A stretch of 29,655 nt of DNA from Bacillota bacterium (lineage in GTDB: Bacteria; Bacillota; Clostridia; Clostridiales; Clostridiaceae). The notes beneath the pieces were generated by a model. The model did no database searches and was not told the DNA's origin. It worked only from the letters and a program-made list of their open reading frames with translations. Where the stretch lies: assembly GCA_023445445.1 (NCBI GenBank), contig JAEXLD010000104.1, positions 1 through 29,655 of the forward strand, written 5' to 3'. Positions 7,036-15,192 of the stretch are shown piece by piece. The stretch's first letter is position 1. Each line of letters begins with the position of its first letter. The position numbers were made by a program, and so were the translations under genes.

Positions 7036-8682
7036 ATGAAATATCAGACAATAAATGGCCATGATTTTTATAACATGGTTGTTAATGCTAGCAATATATT
7101 GTTAGAAGAAAGTGAGTATGTTAACTCATTAAATGTATTCCCAGTTCCAGATGGAGATACAGGAACTAATATGTCTGCTACATTTAAAGCAGCTGTTAAA
7201 GAAATAGAAGGATTGAATACAGAATCTATTGGAGAAGCATCAAAAAAGCTTGCTAAAGGAGCTTTAATGGGTGCAAGAGGAAATTCAGGAGTTATTCTTT
7301 CACAAATCCTTAGAGGAATATCAAAAGGATTAGAAGGAAAAACATCAGTAGATTCAGTTGAACTTGCTATAGCATTACAAGAAGGTAGTAAAGCTGCATA
7401 TAAAGCTGTTATGAGACCAACAGAAGGAACTATACTTTCAGTAATAAGAGCGGCTTCTGAAGCAGCAATAGATACAGATGCTAAAGATATAATTGGATTA
7501 ATGGATGTTGTTGTTAAAGAAGCAAAGGTTATGCTTGATAAGACACCAGAGCTTTTACCAGCTCTAAAGAAGGCAAAAGTTGTAGATTCAGGTGGAATGG
7601 GATTATATATAATATTAAAGGGAATGCTTGAAGCATTAAGAGATGATATCAAAGCTGAAATTAAAGATATAAAACCATCAGAAGCTAAGATGCAAGGTGC
7701 ACAAGGAACTGAAGATATTGATATTAAATTTGGTTATTGTACTGAATTTATTATTTTAGCAGATGCTAGCAAGGCAGATAAATTTAGAGATGATATAATA
7801 CCTATGGGTGACTCACAAGTTGTAGTTGGATATGAAGATGTTATAAAAGTTCATATTCATACTAATGATCCAGGAGCTGTATTAGCTAAGGCAGTTCAAT
7901 TAGGAGAATTATCTAAAATTAAGATTGATAATATGAGAGAAGAACATAGAGAAGTTCTTTTATCAAAGGAAGAATATAAACTTAAAGAAGAAAATAAAGA
8001 AGAAGTAGTAGTAGAAGCTGAAAAGAAAAAATATGCCTTTGTTGCAGTTGCAATGGGAGAAGGAATTACAAACATATTTAAAGATTTAGGTGTAGATTAT
8101 GTAATAGAGGGTGGTCAAACTATGAACCCTTCTACACAAGACATAATTGAGAGCATTGCTAAATTAAATGCAGAGCATATATTTGTATTACCAAATAATA
8201 AAAATATAATAATGTCTGCAAATCAAGCAGCTGAAATTTCAGATAAAGATGTAAGAGTAATACCAACAACTTCAATACCACAAGGTATAACTTGTGTTAC
8301 AATGTTTAATTATGAAGTAGAAGTTGATGAAAATGAAGAAACTTTAAAAGAAACAATTAATATGGTTAAAACAGGTTCTGTAACTTACGCAGTAAGAGAT
8401 ACAGAAATGGATGGCATAGAAATTAAAGAAGGTAATATGCTTGGATTAATAGAAGGAAAAATTAAGAAAGTTGGATCATCTTATTCTGATGTAGCAGAAG
8501 AAGTATTAGCAGAAATGATAGATGATGAAAGTGAACTTATTACTATATTATATGGTGCAGATGTTTCAGAAGAAGAAGCTGATGAATTTGCAACTAAAAT
8601 AGAAGAAAAATATGAAGATTTAGATGTTCAATGTTATAGAGGAGCACAACCTCTTTATTATTTCTTGATGTCAGTAGAATAA
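7036..8682 (+). CDS. fakA: DAK2-domain fatty acid kinase, ATP-binding subunit FakA (YloV)
   Basis: Phosphorylates fatty acids held by a FakB carrier to acyl-phosphate, which feeds phospholipid synthesis through PlsX/PlsY. 548 residues, full length. The N-terminal DAK2 nucleotide domain (about 1-200) has VPDGDTGTN (37-45), the Mg/ATP site, and GARGNSG (79-85). Next comes a middle domain containing VHIHTNDPG (near 272-280), the region of the catalytic histidine in the family, and a C-terminal domain with MGEGI, GGQTMNPST and LPNNKNI. No FakB gene is in the window. plsX at 18372 encodes the enzyme that handles the product. The ribosome binding site is GGAGGG, just after the Asp23-family stop. 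Two hairpins follow. Confidence 0.95.
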   Translation: MKYQTINGHDFYNMVVNASNILLEESEYVNSLNVFPVPDGDTGTNMSATFKAAVKEIEGLNTESIGEASKKLAKGALMGARGNSGVILSQILRGISKGLEGKTSVDSVELAIALQEGSKAAYKAVMRPTEGTILSVIRAASEAAIDTDAKDIIGLMDVVVKEAKVMLDKTPELLPALKKAKVVDSGGMGLYIILKGMLEALRDDIKAEIKDIKPSEAKMQGAQGTEDIDIKFGYCTEFIILADASKADKFRDDIIPMGDSQVVVGYEDVIKVHIHTNDPGAVLAKAVQLGELSKIKIDNMREEHREVLLSKEEYKLKEENKEEVVVEAEKKKYAFVAVAMGEGITNIFKDLGVDYVIEGGQTMNPSTQDIIESIAKLNAEHIFVLPNNKNIIMSANQAAEISDKDVRVIPTTSIPQGITCVTMFNYEVEVDENEETLKETINMVKTGSVTYAVRDTEMDGIEIKEGNMLGLIEGKIKKVGSSYSDVAEEVLAEMIDDESELITILYGADVSEEEADEFATKIEEKYEDLDVQCYRGAQPLYYFLMSVE

Positions 8683-8724
8683 TAAAAAAAGAGCTTTTTA
8701 TTAGCTCTCAATTAAAAAAGAATT

Positions 8725-8750
8725 AAAACTCCGAAAGGAGTTTTTTCTTT
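8725..8750 (+). terminator. intrinsic terminator after fakA
   Basis: AAAACTCC (8725-8732), a GAAA tetraloop and GGAGTTTT (8737-8744) form a perfect stem that runs into a T-rich tract. A weaker hairpin, AGAGCT (8690-8695) with AGCTCT (8703-8708), precedes it right after the stop codon, so termination may be two-step. Confidence 0.9.
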
Positions 8751-8823
8751 AATTTTATAAATATTTATTTTGAATTAATTATAATAAAATAAATATTTAG
8801 TAAATAAATTTTGAGGTGAGTAA

Positions 8824-10854
8824 ATGAATATATCAATGGAAGTCTCAGCTTTGAAAGGTGTAGGTCCGAAGCTTACTGAAAAGTTAAATAAATGTGGAAT
8901 TTTTACAATATATGATTTACTTTTATACTTTCCAAGAGATTACGAGTTTATAAAAGGGGACGTAGAATTTAATGAAATTGATGGTGAAGAAAAGCAAATA
9001 TTAAGTTGTAGAGTTATAGGATACGATAGGGATATAAAAACAAAAAATGGAAAGATAATATCAACCATAAAATTTGATTATAAAGGTCATATTGTTTTAG
9101 GTAAATGGTTTAATCAAAGATATATAAAAAATAATTTTCATATTAATACTACATATGATTTAGTAGGTAAATTTAAAAGAAATGGAAATATGTTAGAGGT
9201 AATTAATCCTATAGTTGGATGTAATGATGCCAAAAAGAGTGAGATAATACCTAAATATCCTCTTAAGGGAGATCTAAATGATAAGGTAATTGCTAAAATA
9301 ATTAATCAAGTATTAGATAAAGTTATTATAACTGACAATTTACCAAAAGATATCTTAGATAGATATAAAATGATTGACTTAGATACTGCAATTAGAGATA
9401 TACATTTTCCTAAGGGGAAGTTTGAATTAAATAATGCTATATCAAGGCTAAAATTTCAAGAATTATTTACTTATTCTATGAAATTATTATTACTTAAAAA
9501 CAAATTAAGAAATAATGATGGAATATCTTTTTATTGGCATGAAGAGTTAAAGGATTTAAAGGAGAAACTACCTTTTAAATTAACTGATGCACAAACAAAG
9601 GTTGTAAGGGATATTTTAAGGGATCAAAAAAGTAAATATTCTATGAATAGATTAGTTCAAGGAGACGTAGGTAGTGGAAAAACTATAGTAGCATTAATAG
9701 CAATATTTAACGTTTTAAAAAATGGTTATCAAGGAGCATTAATGGCCCCTACTGAAATTTTAGCTAATCAACACTATTTAGAAGCATTAAAAATTTATAA
9801 GGATTTTAATTTAGATGTAGAGATTCTAACTGGCAGCACTAGCATAAAGGAAAAAAGGCGAATAAAAGAAAAAATATCAGAAGGTAACCCTATGCTTGTT
9901 ATTGGAACTCATGCATTAATTCAAGAGGATGTAGATTTTAAAAATTTAGGTTTAGTTATTACAGATGAACAACATAGATTTGGCGTTGAACAAAGAAATA
10001 AATTAATAAATAAAGCTAGAAGGCCAGATGTATTAGTAATGACAGCAACTCCAATTCCTAGAACTTTAGCTCTATATATGTATTCAGATTTAGATGTATC
10101 AATAATAGATAAGCTTCCTCCAGGAAGAAAAAAGATAGATACAAAATTTTATTCTGAAAATGAAAGAATGTTAGCTTATAAATTAGCTTTAGAAGAAATA
10201 AAAAAGGGAAGGCAAGTGTATATAGTTTGTCCTCTAATTGAAGAAAATGAAAAGTTAGAATTAAATTCTGTAGAAAAGTTATATGAAGAGTTAAAAGAAG
10301 ATGTTTTTAGAGATGTTAGAGTAGAGATATTACATGGTAAGATGAAGCCAAAAGAAAAGGATGAAATTATAGGATTATTTAAAGAAAATGAAGTGAAGGT
10401 TATTATTTCTACTACTGTTATAGAAGTTGGTGTAAATGTACCTAATGCTTCTATTATGATAATAGAAAATTCAGAGAGGTTTGGATTAGCTCAGCTTCAT
10501 CAATTAAGAGGTAGAGTAGGAAGAGGAGAGTATGAATCCTATTGTATTTTGATAGGAAATGCTAAAAATGAAAAAACTAAAAAAAGAATGGAAATAATGA
10601 CAAGCTCCACTGATGGATTTTATATTTCTGAGCAGGACTTAAAGTTAAGAGGAGCAGGGGAAATGTTTGGACTAAGACAAAGTGGAGATGTAGGTTTAGT
10701 ATTAGCGGATATATATGAAGATATGGATATTTTGAAATGTGCCAGATATGAAGCAAGCAACTTAATTAATTCTAAAGAAGTTGAAAATGTAAAATTATGC
10801 AATGAAATATCTAAATCTCTTGAAAGATATAGTCGATATATTTGTTTTAATTAA
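8824..10854 (+). CDS. recG: ATP-dependent DNA helicase RecG
   Basis: A double-strand DNA translocase that reverses stalled replication forks and processes Holliday junctions. 676 residues, full length. The N-terminal wedge/OB-fold domain begins with the typical LKGVGPKLTEKL. Helicase motifs follow: Q-motif region LTDAQTKV, Walker A GDVGSGKT (280-287), motif Ib TGST, Walker B DEQH (381-384), TATPIPRTLAL (motif III), VIEVGVNVPNAS (motif V) and QLRGRVGRG (motif VI). The RecG-specific DLKLRGAGEMFGLRQSG stretch is present near the C-terminus. ATG 8824 has GAGGTGAG upstream. It probably starts a new unit after the fakA terminator. rsmD follows 64 bases later behind its own putative promoter. Confidence 0.97.
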   Translation: MNISMEVSALKGVGPKLTEKLNKCGIFTIYDLLLYFPRDYEFIKGDVEFNEIDGEEKQILSCRVIGYDRDIKTKNGKIISTIKFDYKGHIVLGKWFNQRYIKNNFHINTTYDLVGKFKRNGNMLEVINPIVGCNDAKKSEIIPKYPLKGDLNDKVIAKIINQVLDKVIITDNLPKDILDRYKMIDLDTAIRDIHFPKGKFELNNAISRLKFQELFTYSMKLLLLKNKLRNNDGISFYWHEELKDLKEKLPFKLTDAQTKVVRDILRDQKSKYSMNRLVQGDVGSGKTIVALIAIFNVLKNGYQGALMAPTEILANQHYLEALKIYKDFNLDVEILTGSTSIKEKRRIKEKISEGNPMLVIGTHALIQEDVDFKNLGLVITDEQHRFGVEQRNKLINKARRPDVLVMTATPIPRTLALYMYSDLDVSIIDKLPPGRKKIDTKFYSENERMLAYKLALEEIKKGRQVYIVCPLIEENEKLELNSVEKLYEELKEDVFRDVRVEILHGKMKPKEKDEIIGLFKENEVKVIISTTVIEVGVNVPNASIMIIENSERFGLAQLHQLRGRVGRGEYESYCILIGNAKNEKTKKRMEIMTSSTDGFYISEQDLKLRGAGEMFGLRQSGDVGLVLADIYEDMDILKCARYEASNLINSKEVENVKLCNEISKSLERYSRYICFN

Positions 10855-10859
10855 ATAAA

Positions 10860-10888
10860 TTGTATATAAATAAATCTTGTGATAGAAT
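10860..10888 (+). promoter_or_regulatory. putative sigma-A promoter of rsmD-coaD
   Basis: TTGTAT (10860-10865) and TAGAAT (10883-10888) are 17 bases apart, overlapping the end of the recG-rsmD gap, 30 bases before rsmD. A TATAAT just downstream (10889-10894) is an alternative -10 without a well-placed -35. Confidence 0.45.
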
Positions 10889-10918
10889 TATAATAATAGT
10901 ACCTAAGGAGGAAATCAA

Positions 10919-11473
10919 ATGAGAATAATAGCAGGTAGAGCAAGAGGACGTAAGTTATTACCTCCCGATACGATGGAAACTAGACCGACTTTAGATAGAG
11001 TTAAGGAGTCTATGTTTAGTATAATACAAAACTATATTCCAGACTCTGTTGTTGTAGATGTATTTGCAGGAACTGGAAGTCTTGGCCTTGAAGCAGCAAG
11101 TAGAGGTGCTAAAGAAGTATATTTAGTTGATAAAAGTAACACAACCTTTCCTATATTAAAGAAAAATGTTGAAAATTTAAAATTTCAAGATTTTTGTTTT
11201 CCACTTAATTTAGATTCTTATGAAGCATTAAAGATGTTAAGTAAAAAGGGAAAAGTTTTCGATGTTATATTTATAGATCCACCATATTGTAAGGCGATGA
11301 TTCCTAAGGCAATAGAAATTATAAAGGAAAACAATCTACTGAAAAAAGATGGTATAATAGTTACGAAAATCGATTCAATAGAAGAGATTTACCAAGGATA
11401 TAAAGAAATACAATTATTAAAAAGTAAAAAATACGGAAATACAACAGTATGTATATATAATAATGAGGAGTAA
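10919..11473 (+). CDS. rsmD: 16S rRNA guanine-N2 (G966) methyltransferase RsmD
   Basis: Methylates N2 of G966 (E. coli numbering) in 16S rRNA using S-adenosylmethionine during 30S assembly. 184 residues, normal length. It begins MRIIAGRARGRKL, then TRPTLDRVKESMF, the conserved RNA-interacting start of the family. The Rossmann-fold SAM site is DVFAGTGSLGLEA (47-59). The catalytic motif DPPY is at 120-123, the N6/N2-type amino methyltransferase signature. The ribosome binding site AAGGAGG stands 7 bases before the ATG. The rsmD-coaD pairing is very widely conserved in bacteria. Confidence 0.96.
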   Translation: MRIIAGRARGRKLLPPDTMETRPTLDRVKESMFSIIQNYIPDSVVVDVFAGTGSLGLEAASRGAKEVYLVDKSNTTFPILKKNVENLKFQDFCFPLNLDSYEALKMLSKKGKVFDVIFIDPPYCKAMIPKAIEIIKENNLLKKDGIIVTKIDSIEEIYQGYKEIQLLKSKKYGNTTVCIYNNEE

Positions 11474-11490
11474 ATAAAAAGGTGAGAGAA

Positions 11491-11964
11491 ATGAATATTG
11501 CTATTTATCCAGGAAGTTTTGATCCAATAACAAACGGGCATTTAGATATAATAACTAGAGGGGCAAAAATTTATGACAAAGTAATTGTAGCAGTTTTAGT
11601 TAATATGGATAAAAAATGTTTATTTACGATTGAAGAAAGAGTAAATTTAATAAAAAGAGTCACTAAAAATTTAGAAAATGTTGAAGTTTTAAGTTTTGAA
11701 GGATTATTAGTTGATTTTGCAAAGATGCATAAGTCAAAAGTAATTTTAAAAGGTCTTAGAACTATGTCAGATTTTGAATATGAGTTTCAAATGGCACTTA
11801 TGAATTCAAAGCTTGATTCGGAAATTGAAACGGTATTTATGATGACTTCATCAGCATTTTCATATGTAAGTTCTTCTTCAGTAAAGCAAGTTGCTAAATT
11901 TGGAGGAAACATTAATGGTTTAGTGCCTGATGAATTGATTTCAGAGCTTATGGAGAAGTTTTAA
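11491..11964 (+). CDS. coaD: pantetheine-phosphate adenylyltransferase CoaD (PPAT)
   Basis: Catalyses the fourth step of coenzyme A synthesis, ATP plus 4'-phosphopantetheine to dephospho-CoA. 157 residues from this start. It opens with AIYPGSFDPITNGH, holding the nucleotidyltransferase TxGH motif (Thr14, Gly16, His17). KGLR (87-90) and the SSSVKQVA segment (about 127-135) complete the active site. The ATG at 11491 is preceded by AAGGTGAGAG. An in-frame GTG at 11482 would lie within that ribosome binding site and add three residues absent from typical family members. CoA made here supplies the substrate pool of Pta and the phosphopantetheine arm of the acyl carrier protein encoded at 19450. 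Confidence 0.96.
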   Translation: MNIAIYPGSFDPITNGHLDIITRGAKIYDKVIVAVLVNMDKKCLFTIEERVNLIKRVTKNLENVEVLSFEGLLVDFAKMHKSKVILKGLRTMSDFEYEFQMALMNSKLDSEIETVFMMTSSAFSYVSSSSVKQVAKFGGNINGLVPDELISELMEKF

Positions 11965-11992
11965 TATTTGAGTTTCTAGGGGGAGTAGGCAT

Positions 11993-12529
11993 ATGGATAA
12001 AATTGATGTTAATATTATTGAGCTTTTAGAATATTTAGAGGAGCTAATAGAAACTGCACCAAAGGTACCTATAACAGGTAAAAGTGTAGTAGATAAAAAG
12101 GAATTTTTAGAAGTAATAGATCAGGTAATAAATTATTTGCCAGATCAAATTAGAAAAGCACAATGGGTTATGAATGAAAAGGATAGGATACTTGAAGATG
12201 CTCAAAAACAATATGATTCTACTAAAAGTGAAATTATGGAAATGATGAAGCAAAATGTAGAAAATCATGATTTAGTTAAGGAAGCAAAAATTAGAGCAAA
12301 TGAAATAATTGCCCTAGCGCAAAGAGATGCTAAGGCAATTAGAATAGGTTCAAGAGAGTATTCAACAGAAATACTATCTCAATTAGATAGAGAAATTGAA
12401 GAAAAGAAAAATAAACTTATTGCAGATATGCAAAAATCCTTTGAAATGGTTGCAAAAGAAATAGACGAAAATTTAAATGCAACTGGATCAAGGATTAAAG
12501 ATAATATATCTGAATTAAGAGGCATGTAG
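11993..12529 (+). CDS. uncharacterised coiled-coil protein downstream of coaD
   Basis: I do not recognise a characterised function. The 178-residue protein is charged and almost entirely alpha-helical. It has a leading segment IDVNIIELLEYLEELIETAPKVP, a Pro/Gly break near residues 25-30, and then a long heptad-rich region from about 50 to the end, rich in Lys, Glu, Gln and Ala. There is no signal peptide, membrane helix or cysteine. Its shape recalls the helical stalk subunits of ATP synthases and DivIVA-like proteins, and such proteins are often labelled ATPase by similarity of coiled coils alone; nothing in it shows an ATP site. A strong AGGGGGAG ribosome binding site precedes the ATG. It closes the rsmD-coaD run and its last 15 bases overlap ylbJ on the other strand. 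Confidence 0.8.
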   Translation: MDKIDVNIIELLEYLEELIETAPKVPITGKSVVDKKEFLEVIDQVINYLPDQIRKAQWVMNEKDRILEDAQKQYDSTKSEIMEMMKQNVENHDLVKEAKIRANEIIALAQRDAKAIRIGSREYSTEILSQLDREIEEKKNKLIADMQKSFEMVAKEIDENLNATGSRIKDNISELRGM

Positions 12530-13702
12530 CTTTCTTTTAATAAAGTTTACTATTATAGAAACTATAAGAGAGATACTTAATATTAATATTATTGGAATAT
12601 ATAATTTATATATAATAAATTTATAACTATAAACGGGTGCAATACTAAAGGTTGGTATTGAGAATAGTATTATGTTGCTAGAAATAAATGTTATTACAAA
12701 ACCTAGTATTCCTTGTAAAAGCTTAAGTAATATATATTTTTTAAAGTTTGGATTATCTCCACTTATAATTGAAGATACTTGAGCTATAACAGACAAACTA
12801 GAAAAACATAATATAAAACTTATTAAACTTAATTTTAAGCTTGTAGATAAGTTTATATCAGATATCATTTTACATCCGTTAGTAAATTCAATACTACCTA
12901 AAAAAAGATTATATATAATTCCAGTAGGTAATTTAAATAAGTTTTCTAAAAAGTTAAAGGCAGCACTGATTGAAGTGGTGCTTTTTATTATACTTATTAT
13001 TACGGAAAAAATAATTACGAAAGCTCCCACATTTAATGTAGTATTAATAGCGGATTCTATAGAAGTCTTTAAATTAATCCCAAAATTCATTTCTTTTTTT
13101 AATATATTATTTGAAAATTCCTTATCCATATTTTTAGAGGAATTTTTTGTTAGAATTCCAATGATAATAATAGATAAATAATTTGCAATAAGAAGTATAT
13201 AACCATATTTAATATTATTTAGCATGGCAACAGAAACAGCTCCTAAAATAAATATTGGACCAGCGTTAGAAGCTATGTTTAGAAGTCTTTCATATTCATC
13301 TTTTTGTATATATCCTAAATTATATATATCAGAAGAATATTTTGCTCCTAAAGGATAACCACAAATAAAACTAGCAACTATAGGAAAAGAAGAGCTTTTA
13401 GAAAGCCCTAGTGGCTTACAAATAAAAGGCCCAATTATCTTAGAATAAAGAGTTATGCCATCATAACATATTAGTAAATTACATATTACACTAAAGGGAA
13501 AAATAGTTGGTAATATTGCATTAATAACAAGCCTTAAACCATTTATAGCAGCATTAATACTTGTTTTTAAATTAATTACAAAAATAATTATAAAAATAGT
13601 AATTAAAAAACATATAACAAAATTTTTTTTCACATTAAAAAGTTTTAGTAAAATTGTAACTAGAATAAAAATTAAAAGCCATAAAATATAAATACTAATC
13701 AT
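12515..13702 (-). CDS. ylbJ: sporulation integral membrane protein YlbJ
   Basis: A polytopic membrane protein required for normal spore formation in B. subtilis, where it is made in the mother cell under sigma-E; its transport substrate is unknown. 395 residues with many hydrophobic segments, starting with two helices (about 4-20 and 28-48). Gate-like stretches recall nucleoside-transporter gate domains: INAILPTIFPFSVICNLL near 80-98 and the FICGYPLGAK and NAGPIFILGA motifs typical of YlbJ. GGGAGG (13711-13716) lies 8 bases before the ATG. It is downstream of tmcAL on the same strand, as in Bacillus (ylbJ/ylbM neighbourhood). A possible own promoter lies in the short gap. The stop TAA is at 12515-12517, inside the convergent gene. 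Confidence 0.93.
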   Translation of the reverse strand: MISIYILWLLIFILVTILLKLFNVKKNFVICFLITIFIIIFVINLKTSINAAINGLRLVINAILPTIFPFSVICNLLICYDGITLYSKIIGPFICKPLGLSKSSSFPIVASFICGYPLGAKYSSDIYNLGYIQKDEYERLLNIASNAGPIFILGAVSVAMLNNIKYGYILLIANYLSIIIIGILTKNSSKNMDKEFSNNILKKEMNFGINLKTSIESAINTTLNVGAFVIIFSVIISIIKSTTSISAAFNFLENLFKLPTGIIYNLFLGSIEFTNGCKMISDINLSTSLKLSLISFILCFSSLSVIAQVSSIISGDNPNFKKYILLKLLQGILGFVITFISSNIILFSIPTFSIAPVYSYKFIIYKLYIPIILILSISLIVSIIVNFIKRKLHAS

Positions 13703-13722
13703 GAATTTAACCTCCCATAGTA

Positions 13723-13750
13723 TTTATATGCTTATGACTTTTTAATATTA
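13723..13750 (-). promoter_or_regulatory. possible sigma-E promoter of ylbJ
   Basis: On the minus strand TAATATT (13744-13750) and CATATAAA (13723-13730) are 13 bases apart, resembling sigma-E -35 (kmATATT) and -10 elements. The predicted start would fall at the edge of the ribosome binding site, which weakens the call. ylbJ being sigma-E dependent in B. subtilis supports looking here. Confidence 0.3.
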
Positions 13751-14953
13751 TTATTTTATTATAGGTGAAAGTAAATAATCACTTAGAGGATTTACTTTAT
13801 TATTTATAATAGAATAAGCTTTAGTACTTTGAATATCTAATTGTAAAAGCTTATTATCGATATTTTTTGGAACCTTCGTTATAATAGGTATTGAAGATTT
13901 ATTTTTCATTTCTTTTAATATTGCTCTTCCTTTATTATTAAATCCAAGAACCCTTGCATAAAGATTATCTTTCTGTAATAATTCATTAAAATTATAATTA
14001 TCTAATGAAAAAAATAGTTGAGTTAATAATCTAGATATTTTTGTATAAGTATATCTTTTACTTTTTGACTTCAAAACTAAATCTTCAAAGGAAGAAGAAT
14101 TATAAATTTCTTTAATAAATTTATTATCAATTCCTTCTTTTATCTCGAAAAGATTGTTAAAATTTATGCAATTTGTTAGTAATCTATACTTAATATAACT
14201 ATACATATTTTCTTCAAAAACAAAAGGATAATTATTATCTGCTAAGGATTTAAGTAGTTCTAAAGAAGGAGATGGCATATAGGACTCTAGTGAATGAAGA
14301 TTATATCCATTTTTTATATTTTCTCTTATACTTGTAGCTGAAGAAAATATAGTGTTAAGTTCCTTGTCATTGTATTTAGAGCCTTCTCTCTTCATTGTTA
14401 AAGGAATTATATTGCTATTTATTTTAAGAATTGCCTTGATATATTCGATTCCAAGGATATTGTTTGAGTTTGAAAGGACTTCCTTTAGGGAATCTTCATT
14501 TAAAATATCAATTAAAGCCTTTTCCCTTGCTTTAGCATATGTAATCCCCAATTTCAAATTGTTTTTAATTTTTAGCTTAAGTTCCTCAGGTTCCTTATTT
14601 AATATTGTAGCTATTTTATATAGTAAATCTATATCTCCACATTCACTTCCAAAAAAAACATTATTAACTACACCAATGCCATCTAGAATATTTATAGCAC
14701 CCTTAGCAAAGAATTCTGCGGAAGATACAGCGTAAAAAGTAGGAAGTTCAATAACTAAATCAACTCCATTTATTAAAGCCATTTCAGCTCTTTTCCATTT
14801 ATCTATTAGTGCTGGCTCGCCTCTTTGAACGAAATTTCCACTCATAATACAAACTATAGCATCACAGTTTGTAACTTTTTTTGCTGTATTAAGATGATAT
14901 AAGTGCCCGTTGTGAAAGGGGTTATATTCAGTAATTATTCCAGTTATATTCAT
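13751..14953 (-). CDS. tmcAL: tRNA(Met) cytidine acetate ligase TmcAL (YlbM)
   Basis: Forms N4-acetylcytidine at the wobble position of elongator tRNA-Met from acetate and ATP via acetyl-adenylate. 400 residues, the family's usual length. The N-terminal nucleotidyltransferase-like domain shows GIITEYNPFHNGHLYH with the HxGH signature (14-17), CIMSGNFVQRGEPA (35-48), the DLVIELP strand and FFGSECGD. A helical C-terminal domain of low complexity follows. AAGGAG precedes the ATG on the minus strand. It uses acetate, the product of the divergently encoded Pta-AckA pathway; that coincidence of substrate is suggestive but not proof of a link. ylbJ follows on the same strand after 48 bases. Confidence 0.95.
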   Translation of the reverse strand: MNITGIITEYNPFHNGHLYHLNTAKKVTNCDAIVCIMSGNFVQRGEPALIDKWKRAEMALINGVDLVIELPTFYAVSSAEFFAKGAINILDGIGVVNNVFFGSECGDIDLLYKIATILNKEPEELKLKIKNNLKLGITYAKAREKALIDILNEDSLKEVLSNSNNILGIEYIKAILKINSNIIPLTMKREGSKYNDKELNTIFSSATSIRENIKNGYNLHSLESYMPSPSLELLKSLADNNYPFVFEENMYSYIKYRLLTNCINFNNLFEIKEGIDNKFIKEIYNSSSFEDLVLKSKSKRYTYTKISRLLTQLFFSLDNYNFNELLQKDNLYARVLGFNNKGRAILKEMKNKSSIPIITKVPKNIDNKLLQLDIQSTKAYSIINNKVNPLSDYLLSPIIK

Positions 14954-14984
14954 AAATACACTCCTTAATGGGAAAGATACAAAT

Positions 14985-14993
14985 ATTATATCA
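14985..14993 (-). promoter_or_regulatory. extended -10 promoter of tmcAL
   Basis: On the minus strand TGATATAAT is a perfect extended -10 (TGnTATAAT), about 30 bases before the tmcAL start. No good -35 is seen 17 bases upstream, which is normal for extended -10 promoters. The 239-base divergent gap to pta holds this promoter and the pta promoter; I see nothing else in it. Confidence 0.55.
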
Positions 14994-15115
14994 TATAAAT
15001 CTTATAAATATAGTATTTACATTACATTGTTAATTTTTTGATAAAGTCTAGAGATAGCTTTGGAATATTGAGAAAATTTTGAATAAAAAGAATTAAAACT
15101 TTTGTTTATTTAAGG

Positions 15116-15145
15116 TTGAAAAATATAGTTATTTAGGAGTATATT
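15116..15145 (+). promoter_or_regulatory. putative sigma-A promoter of pta-ackA
   Basis: TTGAAA (15116-15121) and TATATT (15140-15145) with an 18-base spacer lie about 50 bases upstream of pta. The leader between them is short and shows only a weak AAGT/ACTT hairpin. Confidence 0.5.
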
Positions 15146-15192
15146 AGATTATGAAAAGAAGTTCGTACTTTTTTTGAAAGGAGAAGTTTATT

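Noticed and set aside
7068..7652. 194-codon open frame on the minus strand opposite fakA
   Set aside because: It mirrors the codon pattern of fakA, has no ribosome binding site, and its protein is low-complexity Ser/Ile/Leu-rich without a family.
8751..8823. Promoter for recG
   Set aside because: A TATAAT occurs in the A+T-rich gap, but no convincing -35 is at proper spacing.
11482..11490. GTG start for coaD
   Set aside because: The GTG lies within the AAGGTGAGAG ribosome binding site; ATG 11491 gives the standard N-terminus.
14352..14735. 127-codon plus-strand frame inside tmcAL
   Set aside because: It lies antisense to a clear TmcAL coding region and lacks a ribosome binding site; the hydrophobic composition is what the reverse of charged codons yields.
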